A stretch of DNA of 64,000 nucleotides, taken from contig CAXXVR010000009.1 of assembly GCA_963675955.2 (NCBI GenBank), positions 868,001 through 932,000 of the forward strand, read 5' to 3'. Below the pieces are notes generated by a model that saw only the letters and a list, made by a program, of their open reading frames with translations, had not been told where the DNA came from and made no database searches. Source of the DNA: Desulfocicer sp963675955 (GTDB lineage Bacteria; Desulfobacterota; Desulfobacteria; Desulfobacterales; Desulfobacteraceae). Numbering within the stretch: position 1 is the first letter of the stretch; the number at the start of each line of letters is the position of its first letter. Made by a program: the position numbers and the translations under genes. Shown here piece by piece: positions 20,282 to 30,278 of this stretch.

Positions 20282-20896
20282 GCCCTTAAATCGGAGCTGC
20301 TTGTGTTTAAGGGGTTCATGCCTGATATCTGGACCATTTAAATTTCATCCTTTGTTTTCTCCGGTGTCAGGTTCCGCCCTTTCTGAGCAGATGTCTGTAA
20401 AATAATACCCTGTTGCCAGCCTTTTCTTCCATATCTGTGTTATGGGCGAATACGCTAGAAGTGTCATCTCCTGAAGATGGATAAGCACTTCATGCAATGG
20501 GGTATATTTGTTGTACGCATTTCACGAAGCATTATCTTTAATACATATTATTTCTGATTCATCCACGGCTAATATGTATAGTGCTTCTCACCACCTGCCA
20601 GATTGCCTTCAATTTGGGGGGGGAGCAGTGATGGATTTATTTGTATTTGATGAATAGTGTTTATTATATATGTATACCTTGTTTTGTGCTATGACCTTAC
20701 TGGTTGCATTTTTATTTGGCGTTCTGGTTATATTGTAAGTAAAGTGAATGGGGATATAATTTTATCTTGATTTTATTGGTTTTATCTGGTTATGATCATT
20801 TACCAAAAACATATTGCCCATGGCTTAAAAATTTGAGAGACACATGGATGCGTCTCGCCACATATACTGAAAAGATTCTGATTGCAGGAGGTATAA
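20282..20896. other. Gene-free bacterial spacer
   Basis: These 615 bases between ppiB and nfnA are AT-richer than their neighbours and contain no convincing ORF, RNA gene or shared repeat. Only the strong ribosome binding site AGGAGG at 20886-20891 at the right end can be assigned. Confidence 0.6.
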
Positions 20897-21720
20897 ATGT
20901 TTAAAATTGTCCACCGGAAGAGATGGCTCAGGGGACCATCGTATTAAACGAAATTGAGGCACCCCGCATTGCCGTCAAAGCAAAACCCGGTCAGTTTGTA
21001 ATTCTTCAGGCCAATGAAACCGGCGAGCGGATTCCATTGACCATGGCCGATGTGGACCCGGAAAAGGGTACCATTACAATCATTTACATGATTGTTGGAA
21101 AATCCACTACTCTCTTTGGGCGTATGGCCGTGGGTCAGGAATATTATGCGGTCATAGGACCCCTTGGCAAAGCCACCCATCTTGAGAAAAAAGGAAAAGT
21201 GGTGTGTGTGGGTGGCGGCACCGGTATTGCAGTGCTTCATCCCATTACCCGGGGTCTGAAAGAAGCGGGCAATGAGGTTATCACCATTCTGGGTTCCAGA
21301 AATAAAGACCTGCTGATTCTGGAAGATAAAATGGCAAAGGTGTCAGACACCCTTTACATCTGTACCGATGACGGTTCCAAGGGGCACCATGGCTTTGTCA
21401 CCGATATACTTAAAGATGTCCTTGCAAAGGAAGACATCAGCCTGGTGGTGGCCATAGGGCCTGTCCCCATGATGAAGTTTGTCTCCATGATTACCAAGGA
21501 AAGCAATGTTGAAACCCTGGTCAGCCTGAATCCCATCATGGTGGATGGTACCGGCATGTGCGGTGGATGTCGGGTGTCCGTGGGGGGTGAAACCAAGTTT
21601 GCATGTGTTGATGGACCCGAATTTGATGGTCATAAAGTGGATTACGATGAATTGTCCAAACGTCTCCAGGCATATCAGCCAGAAGAGAAACTTAGCATGA
21701 CCGGATGTCAGTGTAAGTAA
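20897..21720 (+). CDS. nfnA: NfnA/SudB, NAD(H)- and [2Fe-2S]-binding subunit of NADH-dependent ferredoxin:NADP oxidoreductase
   Basis: After AGGAGG the gene begins MFKIVHR, then one base appears missing in the CCGG at 20914-20917; with it restored the frame runs into EEMAQGTIVLNEIEAPRIA and on to the end. It shows KPGQFVIL and IPLTMADV (FAD site), CVGGGTGIAVLHPI (NAD site) and DGTGMCGGCRVSVGG plus a later Cys (2Fe-2S ligands). With NfnB it forms the electron-bifurcating transhydrogenase that couples NADH, NADPH and reduced ferredoxin in anaerobes; the same pair is called SudBA (sulfide dehydrogenase). Confidence 0.9.
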
Positions 21721-21906
21721 ATTTTACGCTGTCACAGGCGTTTTAGTTTTTTGTTCCGGCGACGATTGCATAGTTAAGAGTAAAATAAGGGTGTGTGTTG
21801 CCGCTGGTAACCCACGGATTGTATTTGTTAGAATCCATACCCCTGAAATCAGGTGGTGACAAAGTTCCATGTCCGGATGGGCATGTATTTTATACTGGAG
21901 GATGTA

Positions 21907-22405
21907 ATGGCAGAAACGAAAGTCAAAAAAGAGAAGACACCACGGGTTAAAATGCCTGAACAGGCACCCGATGTGAGAAATAGAAATTTTAAAGAGGTTC
22001 CCCTGGGCCTGACACCGGAAATGGCACAGCTGGAAGCCTCCCGGTGCCTGCAGTGCAAAAAACCTGCCTGCGTGGAAGGCTGTCCTGTTTCCGTTAATAT
22101 CCCAGGCTTTATTCATAAAATAGTGGAAGGTGATTTTGCCGGTGCTGCAGGGGTGCTGTGGGGGAAAAATGCCCTGCCGGCGGTGTGTGGCCGGGTGTGC
22201 CCCCAGGAAATTCAGTGTGAAGGCCGATGCATTGTGGGCAAAAAAGACAAGCCCGTGGCCATTGGATATCTTGAGCGGTTTGCCGCAGATTATGCCCGGA
22301 ACAGCGGTGAAGCTGAACTTCCCAAGGTAGCTGAAAAAACCGGTAAAAAAGTGGCAGTGGTGGGTTCCGGACCGTCGGGTCTCACCGTGGCAGGTGATCT
22401 GAGTT
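21907..22405 (+). CDS. nfnB: NfnB/SudA, GltD-like large subunit, cut off at the chimeric junction
   Basis: GGAGG at 21897-21901 sets the ATG at 21907. The protein shows the N-terminal double [4Fe-4S] domain (CLQCKKPACVEGCPVSVNIP and CGRVCPQEIQCEGRC) and enters the FAD motif VAVVGSGPSGLTVAGDL. The expected continuation is then replaced by residues unrelated to the family and a stop codon in AT-rich DNA. About two thirds of the protein is missing. It is preceded by nfnA with a 186-base spacer. Confidence 0.9.
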
Positions 22406-22415
22406 CAATATCACA
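22395..22415. other. Chimeric junction: bacterial to ciliate DNA
   Basis: Left of about 22,400 the sequence is GC-balanced bacterial coding DNA ending inside nfnB. Right of it the DNA is AT-rich, full of in-frame TAA and TAG, and codes for ciliate proteins. There is no IS end, integrase, att site or target duplication. The tail of a ciliate minus-strand gene runs into the same few bases. Confidence 0.9.
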
Positions 22416-23639
22416 ATTAGCTATTTTAGTATAAATAATTAAAATAGGAACAATTTTGATGAAATTCTGAACAATTCTCTAAAAATTATTCTAATTCAAT
22501 TTCTTTTTGTTTGATTTTTTGTGCAATGATATCAGTGTCAACTCCATCATCAATTTATAATTCCTATTGAAATTTTAGCTTTAAAGCTTGTAGTTGTTGT
22601 TGCAACAATTTAGCCTTCTTGTCAACCTTAACTTAATAGTCTTAAATTTTGGTTTAGTCTTCTAAGATATCTAAGTATTTAGTAATTTTTTTTTAATAAT
22701 ATTCATCTGATTTTGTGTTTTCATTTCCTAGTTCATCATTTCTTTTAACTATTATTATTTAAAACAAGTTTACAATTATTTTGTTAGATCAGCAGGCTTA
22801 AGCTCATTGGATATTTTTCCTTTTAAAAATTTCGTATTTTTCTTTAATACTTAAAGGTTTCTATAATTTCCACTACCTCCAGCAAATTCTGAATTTCCTC
22901 CCCATAGTGCCTAAAAATGAGAAAGCGATTACACAGATATCTTCATTGGTTTTCCTAAAATTACCCATTCAACTGAATGATGACAAGGAGGAGACTATTA
23001 ATAAATCAATAAAATGAATAATCAAACTGTAAATGACCCAGAGTAAGTATAATATTCTTCTACATTATTTGTAGCCAAGCAATCTTTAAAGGCTTCTTCA
23101 AAATTGAACATTACTTTTGATTTAGTTCCAGACTTCTTTAGATTAACAGCAGTAGTAGCAAAATAATCTATCAGTTAGTTTTCTTAAAATCTCTCTGCTT
23201 CAAATAACAGAGCTAAATTCACATATTTTCCATTTTCAACCACATCTTCACATGTTATTTGCATTTCCATGTCGAATCTATTACCCTCAATTATATGTTC
23301 ACTTGGAGCATGAAAACCAAGTGTAAAGCATTGCGCCTTTCTAACTTAACCACTATTATCATTCACTTAAATTGCCATCCATGGGAAATCCGATTTTAAG
23401 AAATAGCCATTATTTTCAACTTTTGTCACAATATTGTTTGCAAAAATTTCAAAATACAAAATTGCTTAAGTCACAGTTCTTACTTAATCATAATGAATAT
23501 CAATCGGAGATTATTGCCCTTAAGTGCTTGAACATGTTGGCCAAATTTTGTGCCAATCATTTCCTCCAACATAATAATTCCATTTGAATTTTTAGCAAAA
23601 CAACACAACAGGAAATATTAAAAATACAAACAACAACAT
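22409..23639 (-). CDS. Secreted alpha-carbonic-anhydrase-like protein (ciliate), zinc ligands altered
   Basis: Read with TAA/TAG = Gln. ATG 23639 begins a signal peptide (MLLFVFLIFPVVLFC), then WNYYVGGNDWHKIWPTC, GQQSPIDI, GFHAPSEHIIEGNRFDMEMQ, YYTYSGSFT, a 33-nt intron (GT...AG), and SPPCHHSVEWVILGKP: the full order of an alpha-CA fold. Two of the three zinc histidines are replaced (Gly for the first, Gln for the third). The chain ends in a Gln/Lys-rich coiled coil that reaches the junction; the frame near 22,640-22,760 is not fully resolved, so the true 3' end is uncertain. A related gene lies at 30279-32758. Confidence 0.75.
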
Positions 23640-23820
23640 TCACTTCTTTATCTCTAAATGATTCTTTTTATAATAATTTTAAAAACGGATAATGTGAATA
23701 ATACATAATAATTCAATTTAAATTATTTAAAAATTCTAAATAATAATATTCAATAATTTTGCTATTTTAAATTATTTTTTATTTATTTTTTTCAAAATAT
23801 AAAATCCTTATTGGATTAAA

Positions 23821-25077
23821 ATGGACAATTAAGAGGTATTTTCTGTTCTTAAATTTTATTTTATAGAACATTTTTAAGATTTATGTCACAATAACTAATT
23901 CTTCAAAACAGTTTATTATTTTCTGTAATAAGACAATGACTGTTGGTTGATATTTTTGTTTAAATATTATTTTAGAAAAAATGAATTAACTTATTGCCAG
24001 CTATTATCAAACCTTATTTTGTGGAGAGCCTTAAGATCCAGAAAAATTAGTTAATTCCTATATCAAATTAAAGTATTCAATGCATAACAATTACGTGCTG
24101 CATCCCTTTAAAAAAGTACAAGATTTTTTAGTAAATAATGACAAAATCAATTGCACTTTGGCTAATTTAAATAAATCAATCCAAGTTAATTTAACTTCTG
24201 ATCAATCACAAAAATAGCAGGCTCATCAATCACCAAAAAAACAGAGTGGTGTTTCAAATAAGTTAAAAATCAAATTTTTAAATTTATATTTTCATTAAGC
24301 ATATTGCAATAAGAATAGACTCCTAAACTTCTAAAAAACAAATTAATCAAACCTAAGGAATAGCCAGCACAAATTGAATAGATAATAAAAAAAATTAAGG
24401 TGAAGCCAGCAGAAGAAATTAAAAATGAAATTTAATAATTTCAAACCAAAAAAGAAACAAGCAAATCGGAAGTGAAATCGCAAGAAAAGATTGATACCAT
24501 TTCAAAATTAAATACAAAAGAATAAGTTATTAATCCAAATAAAAATAAAAAAGTAAAAAAAGTAGTAATAAAAAAAAGTAAAGAAGATAAAAAAGAAAAT
24601 AAAAGTTAAGAAATAAACGTAAATGATGATAAAAAATCATAAATAATTTAGTAAAAAGAAAAAAATTAAGAAGAATTAAAAGAAGAGAAAAGATAAAATA
24701 AAGAATAGCAAAATGAAATAGAAAACAAAGCATTAAGCTCGGAATCAGAATTGATTGAAGAATTGAATGAAATAAAAGGATAGTAAATGGCTGAGGTAAA
24801 AAAGCCAAAGATAACAGAATTTCAAAAGAAAATCAAAAATGAGAATCAATTAACATTAGCAAAAGAAAAAGAATTAAAAAAAGAGTTAGAAGCAGAAAAA
24901 GCAAAAACATAATCATTAGCAAAATTACTGAGAAAATATTCAGTGATGTCATCTTAGTCAGAAAAAAGCAATGAGGAAGCTGAAATTTTTGTTGGAAAAG
25001 GTTTATTTGATTTGTAATTATTTGTAAAAAGGAAAGCAAATTAAAAATTTATTTTCAAAAAAAATTAAAAAAATTGA
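23821..25077 (+). CDS. Lysine/glutamate-rich hypothetical protein (ciliate)
   Basis: ATG AC AAT TAA begins a frame interrupted by a 31-nt intron at 23836-23866 and a likely 34-nt intron near 23950. A folded-looking N-terminus (LIASYYQTLFCGEPQDPEKL, HNNYVLHPFKKVQDFL) is followed by a very long Lys/Glu/Gln-rich, probably disordered or coiled-coil tail, and UGA at 25075-25077. I do not recognise the family. It ends 70 bases from the convergent VPS45 gene. Confidence 0.6.
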
Positions 25078-25147
25078 ATGAAAAATAAGCAATTTAAGTT
25101 TATGAATTAATTTTGAATTTAAGAATTAATTTATTGAACAAACAACA

Positions 25148-27296
25148 TCATTTTAATTACATAAATCCTTATTTTGTCTTCGATCCATACTTCAAATCCA
25201 CAGGAGTCATTTCTTACATTTAATTTTCTTAAATATATGACAACTGGTTGATTTCTGCTAAAAACCTATTTCATTAGATAAATTATTAATTAATTAACAA
25301 CGTTTTAGAATTATGAATGTAAGTACCACCTAAAATTACTTAATTTCTTATATCTTTTGAGCCTATTTGTTAGTTTCGTAGACCAATTTCTTTTGCTTCT
25401 TCAAAAGTTGCTCCTCCAATAATAAAAACTATTATCAAAGTCGGTTTATCTTTAGGATTATTATATTATTTTGTAAAGTTAGTAGCAAGATATTCGCTTT
25501 CTTTTAATGACCCATTGTTTATTTGATTAATTAATTATACTAAAAAAGGCTAATGCTAAAGGTATATATTTTCAGTTTCCTACAAGGCTAATAAAATTAA
25601 GAAATGAATTAAAACTTTAAAAGTCCTTTTAAAATAAGTTGATGCTTATTTTAATATCCCTTTATTCATAAATAAATCGCATATTCGATTATTTTTATTA
25701 CTAAATTTTTGAAGGGAATCAATCAAATTTAATGAATTCTGAAAATATATTGAGCAAAATAGAAATTACAGAAGATATATTGAATTTTGTTGATAAAACT
25801 GTGATCATTTTTTTTACAGTTGGGTCATTTTCGTATCTAAATTTTAATTTTAATAATTAACAATACCGCAAAGCATAAAGAGCAACAACTTTTCACTTAT
25901 CAAACAATCCAACCTTTGTATTTTCCAACAAATTAATAACCATCTAATGTTTGAATATTTGGTAAAAGGTTTAACGTCATATTGCTAGAGTTTTGTATCA
26001 TTACTTGAAATTTCCTATTCAACTTTGGACACTTGCATAAGAGCCCTTTCTTCTAAAAGTTTGGTCATTTCATAAGTTAAAGTTACATGCTTTTAAACAT
26101 TATCTGTTTGAAAATGAACAAAATTGAAATTACTTGAGAGTTTTTTTAATTCTGGATAATAATCTAAAACTTTTTGCATATCCTCTATTTTGATATACAC
26201 AAAAATTAATAAAAAACCAATAGATTATATTTTGATATTTGATTGTTTTGTAGCGGAGAGTTGTTAAATCAAACTTTTAACATTTATTTCTAAATCACCA
26301 AAGTTTTAAAACATATTATTTTCAAAAAAAGGATCAATGTGACTGGAAACAATAAATTCCGTTAAATTAGACGAATTTTCAGACGGAAGTTTGCTTTAAA
26401 TATTGATACGGTTTTTTTCAACTGTTAATAATTCATGCAGCATTGCTTAATATGTCCATTGATTTAATAGGGGTGTTACAGGATCTTCTTTCCTATCAGT
26501 TATTAGTAGCACAGTCTTGCTTTCTTAATCAAAGTCTTTTAGGTTTTCTTTATAAAAAATTGACAAATCTTTCTATTTTATTTAATTAAAACATAAAGTA
26601 CCTGAAGACTTTCTGCTAATTTTGAAGCAACTTCTGAATTGGCAATATATCTAATCATAGGATTTTAACGAATTGAAAATAAAAATGAAAGCAGCCCTTC
26701 TTTCAATCTGGAAAATTAACATCATTCAGTTGTCCACAACGACTATTATTTTTATAATCCTAATCAAAGTAATTGGGAAAGTAAAAACCTATTGTTAAAT
26801 CTTAATTTAGACTAAATAAATCAGGATTAATGACATAATAGTCGCAGTATACTTCCTTTTGAAATTTATAAAAAACTAATAACTTTAATAATTTTGATTA
26901 AATCATAAATATCAAGCTCTGCAAATTTTTCAATTTGATTAGATGAAATAAAATTAGTAAAATCTAAAAAAACATTTATTTCAATATTTTAACATAAATT
27001 ATATTCAAGAAATCGTGGATGCTAAATTTCCTACTCAATTCTGGAAAAATTTTCCTTTGTAGGTCGAACTAAATAAATTGCCTTTACATGCAACTATTTA
27101 TCTTAATTATTATTTTCTACTTTCTCTATCAAATACACATTTTTCTTCAAAATTTATGACTGAGAATAAATCAATGACACCATTCCTAATTGTTAATTTG
27201 TATTGTTATTTACTTTATACCCAAAGTTTCTTCATCAACTAATAAAGCTTTTATACCTTCAGTCTCAGAAAGAATTCTTTCAATATAATCCATCAT
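25148..27296 (-). CDS. VPS45: VPS45-like Sec1/Munc18 vesicle-fusion protein
   Basis: Starts MMDYIERILSETEGIKALL and shows LLVDEETLGIVSL, YLVRPTKENFSRI, YYVINPDLFSL and, near the C-terminus, LIIVFIIGGATFEEAKEI and ILGGTYIHNSKTL, the characteristic VPS45 ending. SM proteins bind syntaxin-type SNAREs; VPS45 serves Golgi/endosome traffic. A 33-nt GT...AG intron joins KTL to FLAEINQLSYI, after which the frame stops with UGA at 25148-25150. Several other short introns are needed in the middle and were not all placed. Confidence 0.85.
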
Positions 27297-27402
27297 AATG
27301 TTTACCAAAGAAATTATTTTGTTTCTATGCATTTTTTTAAATTTATTATTATCTTTAAAATATAAAATAAACAACAAATTAAAGTTAATTTTCTATTCTT
27401 AA

Positions 27403-29002
27403 ATGTCTGAACATTTATCTTATTATTCTCATTCGGATGTAGATGATAAATAATAATTAAAATAAACGGACAATGAAGGAGTATTGATTGTTGATTTCTA
27501 ATATTTTAAGGATAAAGTAACGATTTTTAAAAAAATGTAAAATTGACTTTCTGATCTTGATAAAATTTTTTATTATTGCTCGAAAAAAGAATTAGTAATT
27601 TTTGATAAGTAACTTTTAAGTGACATGAATATTGTTTAGACATTTAGGCTATATCTTTTGAGGAATAGCAACTATAATAATTTTATATTTATTCATTTAT
27701 GTTCTTTTTAAACTGAATAATTATTATTATCAAGAGTTTTGGAATTTAATAGACATACTATGAAAAGGAAAAATCTATTGGAACAAATATAATTGAAGTT
27801 ACAGGTTATAGTTTTTGATATGAAAATTTGTTGAAGGATAATCGCATTCTTATTAACAAAATTAATTTTTAATTTGAGATTTACCTTAAAATTAAATTCC
27901 TTTTGCTTCATCAAATTCAGTTAGTAATAGTAGTTTCGAATTTATTTAAAGATTTTTATTCCATCCATAATTTTACTTACACGAAATCAAAAAGTTGATG
28001 ATTGTCCAAATCTTGAATTATCTTGCAAAAGTGATGCAGATTGCAATGAACAGCAATCCAAATGTGAAACAATAAAAGTCAACGATGAAAGAAAAATGTT
28101 ATTTCCTCAAGCGCCATCAGTTATATTTATTCTATTCAATTTATTCAATAAAAGAAATTGAAAGGTTGTGTAATGAAACAATGATGTCCACACCTCCATA
28201 TTTTTAATTCAAAAAAAACTGAATTCCATGAATTAATAGGAACACTCAATTAACTTATAACCATAAAATCAGTAATTAACTTTCCAAAGCTTGACAAAGC
28301 TATTTTGAAGTTATATTCGACAGGGAATTCTAAAATCTAATTTGGATTAAATAATGCCAATACATTTTCGGTATTTGAAAAGTAGTTAATTGTCTTTTAG
28401 GTCAATGAACTCTTAGCATTAGCTGGAGTATCATTTAATACAGTTCAGATGACAGGTGCTGTAATAAAAATTAATTTATAATGATAGTGCTATCTTGATA
28501 ATAAAAATGAAGGCATTTTAACTAATATTTTTTGATTAAAAGTAGAGTGTTTTCCAAGTATACTAGTGAAAAGATTAGATTAAAAAGAGGCAAAAGGATT
28601 TACATTACGAGGCGTTGAATTATATATTAATTAATAGATTAAAGGCTTCATATCGATCAGAAAAAACTAAATAATATAGAGATGAATAAAATATGATTGG
28701 AATTCTTGTTTTAGTTTCCTCTGTTGGAATTGGATATAAAATATCATTCTACAATATTTTATATTAACTTTTTATTGCATGGTACAGTAATTTTTGTATC
28801 TATATAATACAGTGCTTTAATTTATGCTGCAAAAAGTGTAACTGATTGGTATATGAGGCTATTTTTTAGTGAAAAAGCCCATTATATAAGTTTAAAATAA
28901 ATTTCTATTAGGATGGAATAAAAAGAAGAAGAAAAGTAAGAAATAAAGGAAGAAGAGTAGGAACTAGAAGAAGAGGACTAATAATAAGAAGATTTAGATT
29001 GA
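27403..29002 (+). CDS. P2X-type ATP-gated cation channel
   Basis: The protein has a short N-terminus, a first hydrophobic segment, a Cys-rich ectodomain (LSCKSDADCNEQQSKC), QWCPHL, IKSVINFPKLD, VIKINLQWQCYLDNKN, VKRLDQKEAKGFTLRG, a second membrane segment, and an acidic Glu/Gln tail. The order and spacing match P2X (Cys pattern, W-C-P, N-F-x-x-F-x-like, I-x-W-x-C-x-L-D, G-F-x-x-R). Two introns of exactly 31 nt (28614-28644 and 28782-28812) join the last exons. Both family Trp codons are TGA (28182-28184, 28482-28484). P2X channels open cation pores at the plasma or vacuolar membrane upon ATP binding. Ends UGA 29000-29002, 32 bases from convergent UBA3. Confidence 0.8.
28479..28487 (+). other. 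Three former stop codons in a row read as Gln-Trp-Gln (TAA TGA TAG)
   Basis: Inside the P2X gene the frame passes through TAA, TGA and TAG consecutively. The result, INLQWQCYLD, matches the P2X signature I-x-W-x-C-x-L-D, so all three are translated. Confidence 0.88.
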
Positions 29003-29034
29003 TCTATTTAAACTTTATTAATAATTTTAAATTA

Positions 29035-30090
29035 TCATTTGTTTTCTTCTGATTATCTAATTTTTTAAAATTCAAATGAAGTTGATTGCTTTTAGGAGCA
29101 AATCAAACAATTTGGATCTTTGTCATATTTAAAAGTCTATGAATAAATGCTGTTTTATCCCATAAACATAAAATAATCATCAACATTTTTAGCACAGGCA
29201 GTAGCAGCCTTAAAAGCTTCGTTAGCACAAGCAGCAGAAATTAATGCATTTGTGGAAGCTATTGCAGGAATAACATTTTTCACAACACCTAAAGTAAATT
29301 CAAAAGTAACTCCTTTAATATTGTATTTGTTTGCACGAATAAGAGCTTTTTCATACAGCCACATCATATCTTCCATGTTATCTGTATCTAATTAATGTTC
29401 CTTTTCTTCTTGCCATTAAATTAATTAAGCATATTAAATGCAATGCTCTGGTTGACGGGGGGTGTTAGCAATAGTACAGAAATTATACTTGACTTATGGT
29501 GTCAGTGTTCCAAGTGTGCATTCATAGCAAGCTGTTGTATAGGGAATTATTACTCGAGCCTATCCCCTGAATCCTTCGCTGCCTCCATCAATTAAAACCC
29601 TTTGAGTTGCTATATTTGCTGTCCCATCTTCTTTTCATTCAACCAACAAATGCACAAGCATATTAAGCCATCTTCTTGCTTCAATATTATCCAATCCTGC
29701 TATTATAATGCTAAATTATTAGTAATAGCCTCTAGATTAGTCTTCAATTTTTCCAACCTTTGGGATAACTTTTACTTAAGGCATAATTTTCATTAAATAA
29801 TTAGCTGCCACATTTGCTTTAAATTGCCCTACGTCCTGTTGTCGAAAAAAGAATTATCTGTTCAAATTGGTCACATCAATTGTATCCATGTCTATAATAT
29901 GAATTTCCTTGAATCCTGTCAATGCCAAATCTTTCAACAATTCGCATCCTAATCCTCCAGCACCCACAATTAAAATCTTACTGTTACTAAAAAATGCTTG
30001 TTAGAGCATTGATCCTGGCTTAAAAAATTACTTTACACAATAATTTGAATCTCGTAGTAATAAATTATTTAGATCCTTCCAATTGTCCAT
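29035..30090 (-). CDS. UBA3: UBA3, catalytic subunit of the NEDD8-activating enzyme
   Basis: Intronless frame of 351 residues from ATG 30090. It has the ATP-binding loop ILIVGAGGLGCELLKDLAL, IDMDTIDVTNLNRQFFFR, LIDGGSEGFRGQARVIIP, zinc cysteines CYECTLGTLTPQ, the catalytic CTIANTPRQPEHC, and the YDKDPNCLIC ending near the ubiquitin-fold region. With NAE1 it activates NEDD8 and passes it to UBC12. One in-frame TGA (LLVE-TGA-KEDG) must be read through, as Trp. Shorter than animal UBA3. Stop UGA 29035-29037. Confidence 0.9.
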
Positions 30091-30278
30091 TATGAATACC
30101 AATGTTTTTAAAACTTAAATTCTAAATTTTATTTATAATTTATTTTAACTTTTTATATTTTATGCACTCTTTTTAATGAATTCAAATAATTATTAATTAA
30201 TTAATTATTACTAAAATATTAATAAATTTTACCTTTGATGAATATCCGTTTTATACTTATTTTTTTTCAAAAAACTTA

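Noticed and set aside
22395..22415. True lateral insertion of a bacterial island into the ciliate genome
   Set aside because: The join cuts a gene in mid-domain, the bacterial side keeps operons and Shine-Dalgarno sites, and no insertion signature is present. Without spanning-read data misassembly is more likely.
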